DNA from: Halobacillus halophilus DSM 2266
GTDB taxonomy: Bacteria; Bacillota; Bacilli; Bacillales; Halobacillaceae
NCBI RefSeq assembly: GCF_000284515.1
Contig: NC_017668.1
Location: forward strand, 1,302,001-1,366,000
Length of the DNA: 64,000 bases
Reading direction: 5' to 3'
Numbering within the stretch: position 1 is the first letter of the stretch; each line of letters opens with the position of its first letter. A model generated the notes under the pieces. It saw only the letters and a list, made by a program, of their open reading frames with translations. It made no database searches and had not been told where the DNA came from. Shown here one piece after another: positions 1 through 10,628 of this stretch. A program made the position numbers and the translations under genes.

Positions 1-2
1 TA

Positions 3-809
3 GAGAAAGAGTACGGTGTTGATGTTTCTTATAAAGAGGGTATTAATAGTTATACAAAAACGGTTCAAGCGGTAGAAGAACTGGTGAATCAAGGGGCTAC
101 GGTCATTTTGGGTCATAGTCATGTGTACGGAAATTATTTCCAACAATTGCATAAGCAGTATCCTGATATCCAGTTCATTTATTTTAATGGGGCCTTTACG
201 GCGGACAATGTTACCAGTCTGAATTTCAGTGCTCAGGCCATGGGCTTTTTTGGAGGCATGGCAGCAGGACAGATGACAGAAAGCGATAAGGTTGGAATTA
301 TCGCGGCATTTGAATGGCAGCCTGAAGTAGAAGGATTCTATGAAGGTGTCAATTTTCAGAACCCGCAGGCTGAAGTCGAGATCACGTTTACAAACAGCTG
401 GGAAGATACAGATAAGGCCCTCAGCCAGTATGAACGGTTAGAGAAGCAGGGGGCTGATGTGTTTTATCCTGCCGGGGATGTATTCAACCAGGCGGTCATC
501 AAACAGATAAAGCAGGATGACCACTATGCGGTCGGTTACGTGAACGATCAGTCCGATGTTGGCGGGAAGGCTGTTCTCACCAGTACGATACAAAAAGTAG
601 ATGCTGTTTATAAAATTGCTATGGAAAAGTACTTAAACGATAACCTGCCCGGACGTCCGCTAATGTTTGATTTTGAAGAAGGGGCCATTGAAATGGGACC
701 TTACAGCCCGGAGATCCCGAAGGAGTTTCAAAGGGAAATTGACCGTGCTGTAAAACAATATATCGAAACAGGGTATTTGCCCAATCATCAAAACTCTGAA
801 GCCAGATGA
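3..809 (+). CDS. med: Med/BMP-family lipoprotein, 3' part
   Basis: The reading frame is open from base 3 to the TGA at 807, so the N-terminus with its signal peptide lies outside the window. The visible part has the periplasmic-binding fold pattern of the basic membrane protein (BMP/PnrA) family: alternating beta strands and helices, with glycine-rich turns such as GFFGGMAAGQ and an NDQSDVGG segment typical of the ligand-binding cleft. In Bacillus subtilis the BMP-like protein Med, a positive regulator of comK, lies directly upstream of fabH, and this gene is in that place. Family membership is well supported. The Med name rests on position, and a nucleoside-binding lipoprotein is the alternative. 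Confidence 0.7.
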   Translation, partial: EKEYGVDVSYKEGINSYTKTVQAVEELVNQGATVILGHSHVYGNYFQQLHKQYPDIQFIYFNGAFTADNVTSLNFSAQAMGFFGGMAAGQMTESDKVGIIAAFEWQPEVEGFYEGVNFQNPQAEVEITFTNSWEDTDKALSQYERLEKQGADVFYPAGDVFNQAVIKQIKQDDHYAVGYVNDQSDVGGKAVLTSTIQKVDAVYKIAMEKYLNDNLPGRPLMFDFEEGAIEMGPYSPEIPKEFQREIDRAVKQYIETGYLPNHQNSEAR

Positions 810-826
810 GGCTTCAGAGTTTTTTT
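792..826 (+). terminator. Rho-independent terminator of med
   Basis: A 12-bp perfect stem (aactctgaagcc pairing with ggcttcagagtt) is followed by a run of T. The stem begins inside the last codons of the Med-like gene, so the stop codon sits in the loop. Confidence 0.9.
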
Positions 827-867
827 AGCAATCGGCAGGATGGTAAGAAAAATATAAAGCAATACCG

Positions 868-1071
868 CTACTTTTTAAATTTATTAACCATAGGTTTAAT
901 CATCGGATAGATCGTCTTCCATGTTTTATTAACTTCTTCCCACACCGTTCCCCAGTCGGCCGGTGGCTGTTCTTCTTCTTTTTTTTCTTCTTCTTCTGGT
1001 TCTTCCGCTTGTTTACGATTATTGGGACCTTGCCAGAAATGATCGAATGGAGATTGAGGTCTTTTGGCCAT
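868..1071 (-). CDS. Small acidic hypothetical protein
   Basis: A 67-residue protein starting MAKRPQSPFDHFWQG. The start at 1071 is chosen because AAGGGGGTGA stands a few bases upstream; a longer in-frame extension has no such site. The middle is almost pure Glu/Lys/Pro (about residues 22-36), and the end (WGTVWEEVNKTWKTIYPMIK) is amphipathic and aromatic. The C-terminal pattern weakly recalls small YppG-type proteins of bacilli, but I do not recognise a defined family. It is transcribed away from fabH. Its place, between med and fabH, is where B. subtilis carries other small genes. Confidence 0.6.
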   Translation of the reverse strand: MAKRPQSPFDHFWQGPNNRKQAEEPEEEEKKEEEQPPADWGTVWEEVNKTWKTIYPMIKPMVNKFKK

Positions 1072-1151
1072 GACATTCACCCCCTTATACGTACTGTATG
1101 TAAACGACGTTTCCTGTTTGTGGGCGGCCCTATTATTGGAAAAGCTTCTAC

Positions 1152-1180
1152 TTGCAGAAACCAAAGAGATGAATTAAAAT
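1152..1180 (+). promoter_or_regulatory. Promoter of fabH-fabF
   Basis: TTGCAG (1152-1157), a 17-base spacer, then TAAAAT (1175-1180) forms a good sigma-A promoter. Its -10 box touches the FapR operator that begins at 1180, an arrangement suited to repression. Confidence 0.7.
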
Positions 1181-1196
1181 TAGTACCAAGTCATAA
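1180..1196 (+). promoter_or_regulatory. FapR operator upstream of fabH
   Basis: TTAGTACCAAGTCATAA matches the 17-bp FapR consensus (TTAGTACCTAGTCTTAA type) at all but two or three positions. FapR represses fatty-acid synthesis genes in bacilli and is released by malonyl-CoA or malonyl-ACP. A second related site stands before fabI in this window. The regulator gene itself is not in the window. Confidence 0.75.
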
Positions 1197-1241
1197 GAAT
1201 TGATATAAGATATTAGACTTTACCTTTAAGGGGATGAATAT

Positions 1242-2174
1242 ATGAACGCAGGTATATTGGGTGTAGGTCACTACGCTCCAGAAAAAGTCCTTACCAACCA
1301 AGATTTAGAGAAAATGGTGGATACAAGTGATGAGTGGATCCGGTCCCGCACTGGAATAGAAGAACGCCGTATCGCGGCAGATGGGGAAGACACTTCCCAT
1401 ATGGCAGTAAATGCCGCCAGAAGTGCCCTTGAGGATGCCAACATGGATGCTGAAGAACTGGATATGATTTTAGTGGCTACCGTTACTCCTGATCAGCCGT
1501 TTCCATCGGTTGCAACGATGCTGCAAGAACAGCTTGGAGCTAGAAAAGTAGCGGCAATGGATTTAAGCGCGGCCTGCGCAGGCTTTATGTATGGTGTTAT
1601 TACAGCTAAGCAATTCATTGAAAGCGGCGGTTATAAAAATGTCCTGGTTGTCGGGGTTGAGAAATTATCCAAGATTACAAACTGGGAAGATCGAAACACA
1701 TGCGTCCTATTCGGAGACGGAGCAGGCGCAGCCGTGATCGGTCCAGTCAGTGACGATAGAGGGATTATGTCCTTTGAACTCGGCTCTGATGGAAGCGGCG
1801 GACCACATTTGTACCAGGATGAAACCTTGTTCATGAACGGTAGAGAAGTGTTTAAATTTGCCGTAAGACAAATGCCTGAGTCTTCTGTGAACGTGGTCAA
1901 GAAAATTGGCCTGAAAGAAGAAGATGTAGATTATTTAATCCCGCATCAGGCTAACATAAGAATTATGGAAGCTGCACGCGAACGCCTGGGTATTTCAGAG
2001 GATAAGATGGCTACTTCTGTGAAACGATACGGAAATACATCTTCCGCATCGATCCCGATGGCTTTGTCAGAAGAAGTAAAAGCAGGTAAAATAAAAGATA
2101 ACGATTTAGTAGTACTTGTCGGATTTGGTGGCGGACTCACCTGGGGCGCCGTAGCTCTCCGATGGGGTAAGTAA
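1242..2174 (+). CDS. fabH: Beta-ketoacyl-ACP synthase III
   Basis: FabH starts each fatty-acid chain in the cytoplasm by condensing acetyl-CoA or branched-chain acyl-CoA with malonyl-ACP. The 310-residue protein has the full thiolase fold and the expected triad: Cys112 in AACAGF, His235 in IPHQANIR and Asn265 in GNTSSASIP. The start follows AAGGGGATGA. fabF follows after 18 bases, so the two form one operon behind a FapR-controlled promoter. In bacilli this enzyme sets the branched-chain composition of the membrane. Assignment is secure. Confidence 0.97.
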   Translation: MNAGILGVGHYAPEKVLTNQDLEKMVDTSDEWIRSRTGIEERRIAADGEDTSHMAVNAARSALEDANMDAEELDMILVATVTPDQPFPSVATMLQEQLGARKVAAMDLSAACAGFMYGVITAKQFIESGGYKNVLVVGVEKLSKITNWEDRNTCVLFGDGAGAAVIGPVSDDRGIMSFELGSDGSGGPHLYQDETLFMNGREVFKFAVRQMPESSVNVVKKIGLKEEDVDYLIPHQANIRIMEAARERLGISEDKMATSVKRYGNTSSASIPMALSEEVKAGKIKDNDLVVLVGFGGGLTWGAVALRWGK

Positions 2175-2192
2175 CCGAGGAGGAATACATTT

Positions 2193-3434
2193 ATGGATAA
2201 ACGACGTGTCGTCATTACCGGTATGGGAGCAGTCACTCCTGTAGGTAATTCAGTAGAAGAAATGTGGAGCAGTATTAAAAGCGGCCGATCTGGTGTCGGC
2301 GAAATAACGAAAGTGAACAAAGATGATTATCCGGTCAGCGTCGCCGCTGAATTAAAAGACTTTGATCCTTCCAGCTATATTGACCGTAAAGATGCTCGCC
2401 GTATGGATCCATTTGTTCAATATGCCATGGTTGCTTCTCATATGGCCGTAGAGGATGCAGATTTGAAAATTACGGATGAAATTGCGAATCGGACCGGCGT
2501 GTGGATTGGCTCGGGAATCGGCGGAATGGGAACGTACGAATCCCAATTCGAAACCTTCCAGAAAAAAGGCTACCGCCGCGTCAGTCCTTTCTTCATTCCG
2601 ATGATGATCCCGGATATGGCAGCCGGACAGGTTTCCATTTCGCTTGGTGCCAAAGGGATTAATTCCTGCACCGTAACCGCCTGCTCTTCCGGCGCTAACT
2701 CAATTGGCGATGCTTTCAAAGTTATTCAAAGAGGAGACGCTGACGTTATGATCGCAGGCGGTACCGAAGCGCCGATGACCAAAATGTCCTTTGCCGGCTT
2801 TGCGTCCGCCCGAGCGCTTTCTCTTAACGAAGATCCGAATACAGCAAGCCGTCCATTTGATAAAGACCGTGATGGCTTTGTCATGGGCGAAGGTGCCGGT
2901 ATTCTGATTCTTGAATCCCTGGAATCCGCGAAGCAGCGCGGAGCTAAAATCTATGGCGAACTAACAGGATATGGTTCAACAGGGGACGCCTATCACATTA
3001 CATCCCCAGCTCCAGAAGGGGACGGAGCTTCTCGTGCGATGAAGCAGGCTCTGCAGGATGCAGGTGTTGAACCGGAAGCGATTGATTATTTAAATGCCCA
3101 CGGTACATCTACAGAATTAAACGATAAATTTGAAACGTACGCAGCGAAAACGGTGTTCAAGGAGCATGCGAATAAACTGGCGATCTCATCCACGAAATCC
3201 ATGACCGGACACTTACTTGGAGCTGCAGGAGCAGTTGAGTCTGTTATTTCATTAAAAGCGATTAATGAAGGAATTCTGCCTCCTACGATTAATTATGAAA
3301 CTCCGGATCCAGAGTGTGATTTGGATTATGTGCCGAATGAAGCCAGAAAGCAGGAGATTAATGCTGTTATGAGTAACTCTCTAGGCTTTGGCGGACACAA
3401 TGCTACGTTGATTTTCCAGAAATACAATGACTAA
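2193..3434 (+). CDS. fabF: Beta-ketoacyl-ACP synthase II
   Basis: FabF elongates acyl-ACP by condensation with malonyl-ACP. All 413 residues expected for the family are present. The catalytic Cys164 lies in TACSSGANS, with His303 in NAHGTST and His340 in [11 protein letters not shown]. The start follows GAGGAGG. It is the second and last gene of the fabH operon and is closed by a strong terminator. No second condensing enzyme is seen nearby. Confidence 0.97.
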   Translation: MDKRRVVITGMGAVTPVGNSVEEMWSSIKSGRSGVGEITKVNKDDYPVSVAAELKDFDPSSYIDRKDARRMDPFVQYAMVASHMAVEDADLKITDEIANRTGVWIGSGIGGMGTYESQFETFQKKGYRRVSPFFIPMMIPDMAAGQVSISLGAKGINSCTVTACSSGANSIGDAFKVIQRGDADVMIAGGTEAPMTKMSFAGFASARALSLNEDPNTASRPFDKDRDGFVMGEGAGILILESLESAKQRGAKIYGELTGYGSTGDAYHITSPAPEGDGASRAMKQALQDAGVEPEAIDYLNAHGTSTELNDKFETYAAKTVFKEHANKLAISSTKSMTGHLLGAAGAVESVISLKAINEGILPPTINYETPDPECDLDYVPNEARKQEINAVMSNSLGFGGHNATLIFQKYND

Positions 3435-3443
3435 TATAAAGGA

Positions 3444-3480
3444 AATCCCCGATGCCGTGTTTGGCATCGGGGATTTTTTT
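3444..3480 (+). terminator. Terminator of fabHF operon
   Basis: A 13-bp perfect stem (aatccccgatgcc with ggcatcggggatt) with a 6-base loop and seven T. Confidence 0.95.
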
Positions 3481-3484
3481 GAAA

Positions 3485-4522
3485 CTATTCTCTTTGATCA
3501 TATAAGAACTTCTTTAAGTCCTCACGGGTTTTATTCTGGTCGTGATTCAGAACGAGACCTGTTGGATACGGCTTCCGTTCGTTCCACACATTGTCAGTGG
3601 TTGGAATACGGAGAGTTTCCAGCTTTTCGGGGGGATGAAGGAAGTAATCCTTGGCCGCTTCCATATACATCCCTCTTCCTGCATCTGTATCCACGTAAGG
3701 TTGTATAGAGCCAAGCAGCCGGGGCATTTTCCACAGACTTTCAATGGAAAGAAGCTGTTCTTTCAATAAGGCAAGAACTTTCTGCTGCCGTTCTACACGG
3801 CCGAAGTCCCCCTCACTGTCACTTCTGAAACGTGAATAAGCGAGAAGTTCCTCTCCATCCAGCTGCTGCACACCTTCATTTAGGTCAATAACGGTGTCTC
3901 CACCTTCTGATTGATACTTCAAATTCTTCTCTATCGTAACCTCCAGTCCCCCGGGGGCAATCGTATCAGCGATATGACTGAAACCACTGAAATCCACCTT
4001 TGCATAATGCTCTAATGGAATATCGAAATTTTGAGCTATGGTCTTTCTTAACAGCTCCGGGCCTCCCAGGGCATAAGCCGCATTAATCTTGTTTAATCCG
4101 TGCCCGGGAATCTCTACATATGTATCCCGCATGATGGAAGCGAGCTTCAAACTCTGCTTTTCCGGATGGTAGCGAAGGATCATAATCGTATCTGCTCGGG
4201 CAGTCTCGGTATTTCTCTGGTCCGTCCCTAAAAGGAGGAGCGATAATGCACCCTCGGGGTCCGGCTTTCCATGAAAAGGAAAAGTGGACTCTTTCTTGCC
4301 ATCTTCTATGTTTATATCAGGTTTTATGGGAGTGGGATTTTGCTGGCTTAAAGCCTGCTGCTTGCCTGCTAAATATTCAAAAGCGGTAAAGCCGGCGGTA
4401 AAAAGAAAGCATAGCGTTAAAACAGCAAGCATCACCTTTAATCTTCGTCTTTTTTTATCGATAGAGCAATTTGAACGAGTGGTACTCAAGCGATCATCAA
4501 TCCTTCCTGCTTCCGGTTCCAT
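3485..4522 (-). CDS. LytR-CpsA-Psr family cell wall transferase
   Basis: LCP proteins attach teichoic acids or other glycopolymers to peptidoglycan outside the membrane. This 345-residue member has a short basic N-terminus (KKRRR), one membrane segment at about residues 28-46 and then an extracellular LCP domain. Hallmarks seen are LLLLGTDQR (about 95-103), RADTIM (109-114), the catalytic-type RDTYVEIPG (132-140) and KINAAYALGG, and later SRFRSD followed by GDFGRVERQQ. The start at 4522 follows AAGGAAGG only a base or two upstream, so a slightly different start is possible. It converges on fabF. Which paralogue it is (TagT, TagU or TagV type) cannot be told here. Confidence 0.88.
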   Translation of the reverse strand: MEPEAGRIDDRLSTTRSNCSIDKKRRRLKVMLAVLTLCFLFTAGFTAFEYLAGKQQALSQQNPTPIKPDINIEDGKKESTFPFHGKPDPEGALSLLLLGTDQRNTETARADTIMILRYHPEKQSLKLASIMRDTYVEIPGHGLNKINAAYALGGPELLRKTIAQNFDIPLEHYAKVDFSGFSHIADTIAPGGLEVTIEKNLKYQSEGGDTVIDLNEGVQQLDGEELLAYSRFRSDSEGDFGRVERQQKVLALLKEQLLSIESLWKMPRLLGSIQPYVDTDAGRGMYMEAAKDYFLHPPEKLETLRIPTTDNVWNERKPYPTGLVLNHDQNKTREDLKKFLYDQRE

Positions 4523-4646
4523 TCCTTCCTTAATTTACCTTTAATTGGCAAAGAAGTAAAGAGGAAGAAGGAAGTACGAAACAAGGGCATGTCCGAGGGA
4601 CAACCTTCATATTATAGAACAGGAGGACAGGCTGGGAGGTTGTCAC

Positions 4647-4847
4647 ATGTGGTGGTGGATCGTATTTTTGACGGGGTTCGGTTTTGCTGTAGCTGGAGGA
4701 ACCGTGACGATTACGTATTTGAACCTCATCCCAGCAGGTCTCAGCTGGTGGGAATTTCTCATTTTGATTCAGTCCAGGTTTGAATGTTACTTGTTTCCCT
4801 TAGGGATTTTGTTCATTACGACAGCCATTATATTTATGAGAGATTAG
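4647..4847 (+). CDS. Small two-helix membrane protein
   Basis: A 66-residue protein starting MWWWIVFLTGFGFAVAGG, with two strongly hydrophobic segments (about 3-25 and 40-62) and no recognisable motif. The start is supported by GGGAGG seven bases upstream. It stands between the LCP gene and yjbA, a place where small membrane proteins occur in related genomes. I do not recognise the family. Confidence 0.65.
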   Translation: MWWWIVFLTGFGFAVAGGTVTITYLNLIPAGLSWWEFLILIQSRFECYLFPLGILFITTAIIFMRD

Positions 4848-4937
4848 TTTAGTAAATAATGGATCTAAAGAATAAAATAGCCATTATTGGTCATAATGTA
4901 ACCTAAAGAGATCACTGAATGAAAGTGAGGGGCCGAT

Positions 4938-5699
4938 ATGCTATACATGCACGACTTATGGGTAAATTGGTTTGAAGGTGAAGAGAATGGATACAATGTC
5001 TGTCGATTCCATGAGTGGAGGAAAGAAGACGGAATTGAGCTAGTGGATCAAATTCCACTCCTGCTTGTAACGAATGAACTATTTAACTTTATTGAAAATG
5101 ATTTGCAGGATCTGCCGTTGCCCTTGCTGCAGGACGTCCATAGAAAGACGTACATGAAAAAGAATCAGGAGAGACAGACCGTTGAATATGCGGCTGTGTT
5201 AACAGACGGGGAAGATGTCATCGTATTTGACACCCTTGGATACACATTGCCTGTTAAGAAAAGCCGATTAATTCCAAGACAGGAACGTCTGGTATTTGAA
5301 ATGGTTCAGGGTAAGAAGCCTGCTTCCTATTCAATAGAAGAAAGTGTATTAAAAGAACACCACATTCTTTCTCTGGCACCTGCCAAAATGGCTGGCCTGA
5401 CTCGCAGAGAGAGGCAATTAAAACAACTACTTATGATGGCCCTGGACCAATTAAAAAATTCCGATCATCCAGAAGAAATCAGATATTGGCTTACGGAATG
5501 GGATCCTGACCAATATCCATACTTGAAGCAGCTGACGAATGAGGAGGCATGGGACCTCCTATATGAAGGAACTTGCAAGGGATGGACTTCTTTACATGAA
5601 GAGTTGTGTGAGAAACTAGTTAAAGGGCAGCCCTTCTTTGAAACGATTTGGCAAGGAGAAAACCAGCACGTATCCCACAAAATAAACAGCCAGAATTGA
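4938..5699 (+). CDS. yjbA: YjbA-like protein (DUF3603)
   Basis: A 253-residue soluble protein beginning MLYMHDLWVNWFEGEE, the pattern of the B. subtilis YjbA family, which occupies the same place next to trpS. It is rich in Trp and acidic residues. No catalytic motif is visible and the family function is unknown. The start follows GTGAGGGGC. The terminator begins inside its last codons. Confidence 0.8.
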   Translation: MLYMHDLWVNWFEGEENGYNVCRFHEWRKEDGIELVDQIPLLLVTNELFNFIENDLQDLPLPLLQDVHRKTYMKKNQERQTVEYAAVLTDGEDVIVFDTLGYTLPVKKSRLIPRQERLVFEMVQGKKPASYSIEESVLKEHHILSLAPAKMAGLTRRERQLKQLLMMALDQLKNSDHPEEIRYWLTEWDPDQYPYLKQLTNEEAWDLLYEGTCKGWTSLHEELCEKLVKGQPFFETIWQGENQHVSHKINSQN

Positions 5700-5726
5700 G
5701 TGGTACCACTCAATTCTGGCTTTTCT
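5688..5726 (+). terminator. Terminator after yjbA
   Basis: A perfect 32-bp palindrome (16-bp arms, 5689-5720) contains the yjbA stop codon and is followed by TTTTC. The symmetry means it could also serve the converging trpS. Confidence 0.9.
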
Positions 5727-5738
5727 TCTGAGCTTCAG

Positions 5739-6767
<1,029 letters not shown>

Positions 6768-6772
6768 CTATA

Positions 6773-7012
6773 AAAAAAAGATCATTCATCTCTTCCATAT
6801 GGAAGGGACGAATGATCCGCGGTGCCACCCTGATTACTTTTAAACGTAAAAGTCAACTTTAAGATCGTTAACGCCGATCGTGCGTCGATAGAAGCTCCTA
6901 AGGCCCATTTCCTCCCACTGATCCTGACTGTTCCCAGCATCCACAGTCTCTCTGAAAAGATTACAGTGTCGAGTACTATTCCTTACTCATAGCCTTTAAT
7001 TTTATATTGTAA
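6773..7012 (-). promoter_or_regulatory. T-box riboswitch leader of trpS
   Basis: On the minus strand the T-box GGGTGGCACCGCGG (6817-6830) is followed by a terminator hairpin (gatcattcgtc pairing across a TTCCATATGGAA tip, 6775-6817) and a T run. The alternative antiterminator would use the T-box sequence. The upstream 180 bases can hold Stem I and the specifier loop. Uncharged tRNA-Trp is expected to bind and allow read-through. I did not fix the UGG specifier position with certainty. Confidence 0.93.
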
Positions 7013-7019
7013 GATTTAT

Positions 7020-7048
7020 ATTATAGCCGATAAATGATTAACGTGCAA
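7020..7048 (-). promoter_or_regulatory. Promoter of trpS
   Basis: On the minus strand TTGCAC (7043-7048), 17 bases and TATAAT (7020-7025) make a near-consensus sigma-A promoter just before the T-box leader. Confidence 0.85.
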
Positions 7049-7052
7049 ACCC

Positions 7053-7424
7053 CTACAGATTATAGTAAAGAGCCAGTAAAGCCAGTAAACCTGCCGTTAA
7101 CATTCCGCCATGAAAAAGGAAGAACTTCAGCCACGTACTTTCAATGGTCTGGGAAGGAAGAGGTTTCTGCTTCCAATCGTCAAGATAATCCTGTTGTTTC
7201 GAAACGCGGTTATAAAATCTTCTCATACTATACGTAATGGCATCGAAGAATCCTCCACGGATTACCCACAGAAGTATTCCGACAAACAAATAGAAATAGG
7301 CAATATAGAAAAGCTGATTAATAAAATGGAATAAATCATAGACAGGCGCCATAATGGCGAAAAGCAGGCTGACAAGCAGAAGATTTCCTGCGACACCCAT
7401 CCATTTGTTTCTTAGCACATTCAC
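7053..7424 (-). CDS. DUF3899-type membrane protein
   Basis: A 123-residue protein with three hydrophobic segments (about 10-32, 37-58 and 100-121) and a basic stretch RGGFFDAITYSMRRF after the second, which is the signature of the DUF3899 family. The start is a GTG at 7424, preceded by AAGGTG; a second GTG two codons later is possible. No terminator separates it from the trpS promoter, so transcription may run on into the trpS leader. Function is unknown. Confidence 0.7.
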   Translation of the reverse strand: MNVLRNKWMGVAGNLLLVSLLFAIMAPVYDLFHFINQLFYIAYFYLFVGILLWVIRGGFFDAITYSMRRFYNRVSKQQDYLDDWKQKPLPSQTIESTWLKFFLFHGGMLTAGLLALLALYYNL

Positions 7425-7826
7425 CCAATGTCACACCTTTCCTTAAAACTCGTACATATTATATCACGTCTTCATCTATGAAGGAATTGTAAATGGGATT
7501 AATAAACAGAAAATTCACGGTTGAAGGAATATTGAATGGTATATTCACTTACTTTAACGTATAACCGCATTAAATGCGGATTCAGCTTTTCATGCCTCCC
7601 CTTCTTTATACAAAATAGCTTATAATTAATGAAATTCGACACGTAAATGTTGTAAAATGAACTAGGTAAAAAGTCACGTTTTATGTTACAGAAAAGTAAT
7701 AATGATGGGCTTCATACTATTTTTCGGAAAAAAAGGTAATGCAAAATAGTTAGAAAACTTGTATAATTCGTATTGTGGACAAAGCGCCACGATACTTTTA
7801 GAAAAATTAGGGGAGGTCTTTTCTAC
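7425..7826 (+). promoter_or_regulatory. Leader and promoter region of the opp operon
   Basis: About 400 bases without a gene. A TATAAT at 7762-7767 is the best -10 box, with only a weak -35 (ATGCAA, 7739). Two CodY-like motifs are seen: AATAAACAGAAAATT (7501-7515, 12 of 15 consensus bases) and a weaker one at 7719-7733 (11 of 15). CodY control of peptide transporters is known in bacilli. Here it is only inferred. Confidence 0.35.
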
Positions 7827-9521
7827 ATGAAAAAGACAAATTGGTTATTGCTAGTACTAGCATTAGTACTAAGCATGTTCCTGGCTGCATGTTCAGGAGG
7901 AGGAAATGAATCGGAAGGAGATTCAGGTTCTTCTGACAACGGCGGGGATTCAGAGAATACTGAAGAACAATCTTCAGGAGACAGCGAACAAGTACTTAAC
8001 ATTACGGACAGTGCGGAGATCCCAACGATGGATCCAGCACTTGCTACAGACGCAGTAGCTTTCCAATTCCTTGGTTCCACAATGGACGGGCTTTATCGTC
8101 TGGGTGAAGGTGGAAAACCAGAACCAGCAATTGCGAAAGACCACGAAGTAAGTGAAGATGCTCTTACTTGGACATTTAACCTGCGTGAAGATGCAACATG
8201 GTCAAACGGTGAGCCTGTTACAGCGAACGACTTCGTTTACGCTTGGCAGCGCGCGGTAAACCCTGATACAGGATCTGAATATGGTCCTTACATGATGGGC
8301 GGAGTTATTAAGAATGCAACTGCAATCGCTGATGGCGAAACACCTCCAGAAGAACTGGGTGTTAAAGCAGTAGATGATTATACGCTTGAAATTACGCTTG
8401 AAAAACCGATTCCTTATTTCGAATCGTTAACTACTTTCGGTACATTCCTTCCATTGAACCAGAAATTCGTTGAAGAACAAGGCGAAGATTTCTCTCTGGA
8501 AGCTGACACTCTAGTATCCAACGGTCCTTTCACCATGACTGAATGGAACCACGGCGAAGGCTGGACTCTTGAGAAGAATGAAGATTACTGGGATGCTGAA
8601 GCAGTTAAACTTGATAAAATTAATGTAAGTGTTGTTAAAGAAACTTCTACTGGTGTAAACCTTTACCAGAGCGGCGACATCGACCGTACAGGTCTATCAG
8701 CTGAATTCGTTGACCAGTACCGTTCCAATGAAGACTTCCAAGTAGAGAAAGAACCTACTTTGTTCTACTTGAAATTCAACCAGGAGAACGAAATCCTTGG
8801 AAACGTGAAAGCTCGTAAAGCTATGCAGATGATCATTAACCGTGAAGACATGGTTAACGTTATCCTGAACAACGGATCTATCCCTGCTGTAGGTGATATT
8901 CCTGAAGATTTCGTTAAGCACCCTGAAAGCGGAGAAGACTTCCGTGAAATCAACGGAGATCTAGTTGAAACCAATAAAGAAGAAGCTCAAAAACTTTGGT
9001 CTGAAGCTAAGCAGGAACTAGGTATTGAGGATGCTGAAATCGGCTACCTTGGTGGCGACAGTGATGTTGCTAAGAACCTTGATGCTTACCTTAAAGACCA
9101 GCTTGAAGAACTTGAAGGATTGACTGTCAACGTCCAGGCCGTTCCATTTAAAGAGCGTATTGACCGCGACAAGAATATGGAGTATGACATCCAGAATGCT
9201 GGATGGGGACCTGACTATATCGACCCGAATACTTTCTTAAACATGTGGGTAACCGACGGTGGAAACAACCACACTGGTTATGCTAGTGACGAGTATGATG
9301 GCATGATTGAAGAAGCGAACAACGAGCTTGCTCAAGAGCCAGTTAAACGCTTTGAAACATTCCTTGAAGCAGAGAAGAAACTAATTCAAGAAGACGCTGT
9401 ACTTGCTCCACTTTACCAGCGTGCATCTGCTAAACTCGTTAAGCCATATGTTAAAGGTGTCATTACTAACCCTATGGGACCTGACTACATCTACAAGTAC
9501 GCTTATATTGAAGGTAAATAA
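7827..9521 (+). CDS. oppA: Oligopeptide-binding lipoprotein
   Basis: The extracellular receptor of the peptide ABC transporter. It begins with a lipoprotein signal: KK, a hydrophobic core and the lipobox LAAC with Cys22, then an acidic Ser/Gly/Glu linker (23-55). The rest is an SBP_bac_5 domain, with DPALATDA, DFVYAWQRAVNP and a C-terminal YQRASAKLVKPYVKGV segment. The start at 7827 follows GGGGAGGT; a longer frame upstream has no ribosome site. At 564 residues it is of normal length. It is first in a five-gene operon and separated from oppB by an attenuator. Confidence 0.95.
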   Translation: MKKTNWLLLVLALVLSMFLAACSGGGNESEGDSGSSDNGGDSENTEEQSSGDSEQVLNITDSAEIPTMDPALATDAVAFQFLGSTMDGLYRLGEGGKPEPAIAKDHEVSEDALTWTFNLREDATWSNGEPVTANDFVYAWQRAVNPDTGSEYGPYMMGGVIKNATAIADGETPPEELGVKAVDDYTLEITLEKPIPYFESLTTFGTFLPLNQKFVEEQGEDFSLEADTLVSNGPFTMTEWNHGEGWTLEKNEDYWDAEAVKLDKINVSVVKETSTGVNLYQSGDIDRTGLSAEFVDQYRSNEDFQVEKEPTLFYLKFNQENEILGNVKARKAMQMIINREDMVNVILNNGSIPAVGDIPEDFVKHPESGEDFREINGDLVETNKEEAQKLWSEAKQELGIEDAEIGYLGGDSDVAKNLDAYLKDQLEELEGLTVNVQAVPFKERIDRDKNMEYDIQNAGWGPDYIDPNTFLNMWVTDGGNNHTGYASDEYDGMIEEANNELAQEPVKRFETFLEAEKKLIQEDAVLAPLYQRASAKLVKPYVKGVITNPMGPDYIYKYAYIEGK

Positions 9522-9566
9522 TAGACAAAACTATTCTAAACCATATATAGGCTAGCTAATAAGGGA

Positions 9567-9606
9567 GAGAGTATATGTCCAAACAGTTGGCGTATGCTCT
9601 CTTTTT
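9567..9606 (+). terminator. Attenuator between oppA and oppB
   Basis: An 11-bp stem with two G-T pairs (gagagtatatg, 9567-9577, with cgtatgctctc, 9591-9601) is followed by five T. It would let most transcripts end after oppA, giving more receptor than permease. Confidence 0.8.
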
Positions 9607-9695
9607 CCCTGCAAAGAAAGTATTCTAATTATAGACAACTTTCTGTCTATTCAAAAAATAAGATAGTAGGTTTTAAATTCACAGGAGGTGTTCAT

Positions 9696-10622
9696 ATGAC
9701 ACGTTATATACTTCAACGACTAGGATACATGATTATAACGATGTTCTTGATCGCTACCTTTACGTTCTTCCTGATGAAATTTTTACCAGGTACTCCCCTA
9801 AGTGCTGCAGATAAATTATCAGAAGAGCAACAAGCGGTAGTGTTAGAAAAGTACGGACTGGATGATCCGGTACCCGTACAGTATTTCAATTATATAGTCA
9901 ACCTTACCCAGGGTGACTTAGGTATATCTTTCCAGTTTGATAACAGGGAAGTAACCACCATTATTATGGAGCGTATCGGACCTTCGATGACCATTGGGGT
10001 TCAAGCCATGATCGTTGGTACCATTTTAGGGATGCTGCTCGGATTAGTGTCAGCGATTTATCATAATGGATTTTTGGATTATGGTTCGACATTCATAGCC
10101 GTACTCGGAAAATCCATACCTTCATTCGTATTTGCAGGAATATTGCAATATTACGTTGGCGTTAAATTAGGCTGGTTCCCGGTTGCCTTATGGGGAACGT
10201 GGCAGCACACAGTCATGCCCACGATCGCCCTTGCGATTTTCCCGCTCGCCATTGCCGCCCGTTTTATGAGAACCGAGATGCTTGAGGTATTAGGGTCTGA
10301 CTATATTACAACAGCCCGTGCAAAAGGGGTTAACAAGTTCGGCGTTGTTTTCAAACATGGTCTGCGAAATGCTTTAATTCCATTGGTTACGGTACTAGGA
10401 CCACTAGCAATCGGTTTAGTGACGGGAACACTTGTAATTGAAAACATTTTCGCCGTACCTGGGATTGGTGAACAGTTCGTTAAAGCGATTAACACAAATG
10501 ACTTTCCGATTATAATGGGTACCACGTTACTAATCGCGTTCCTTTTCATTTTCATCATCCTTGTCATTGATCTCCTTTATGGAGTCATTGATCCTAGAAT
10601 CCGACTGGCTGAAGGAGAGTAG
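9696..10622 (+). CDS. oppB: Oligopeptide ABC transporter permease
   Basis: A 308-residue membrane permease with the typical OppB/DppB start MTRYILQRLGYMI and about six membrane segments. The ATPase-contacting EAA-type loop reads TTARAKGVNKFGVVFKHGLR (about 205-224). The start at 9696 follows AGGAGGTG; codons upstream overlap the attenuator. It forms the membrane channel together with OppC. Confidence 0.95.
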   Translation: MTRYILQRLGYMIITMFLIATFTFFLMKFLPGTPLSAADKLSEEQQAVVLEKYGLDDPVPVQYFNYIVNLTQGDLGISFQFDNREVTTIIMERIGPSMTIGVQAMIVGTILGMLLGLVSAIYHNGFLDYGSTFIAVLGKSIPSFVFAGILQYYVGVKLGWFPVALWGTWQHTVMPTIALAIFPLAIAARFMRTEMLEVLGSDYITTARAKGVNKFGVVFKHGLRNALIPLVTVLGPLAIGLVTGTLVIENIFAVPGIGEQFVKAINTNDFPIIMGTTLLIAFLFIFIILVIDLLYGVIDPRIRLAEGE

Positions 10623-10628
10623 TAACTT

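Noticed and set aside
1009-1203. Plus-strand frame across the fabH promoter
   Set aside because: It runs through the promoter and operator, is opposite to the small acidic gene and has no ribosome site.
4589-4783. Plus-strand frame overlapping the small membrane protein at 4647
   Set aside because: It is out of frame with the well-supported start at 4647 and has no natural protein pattern.
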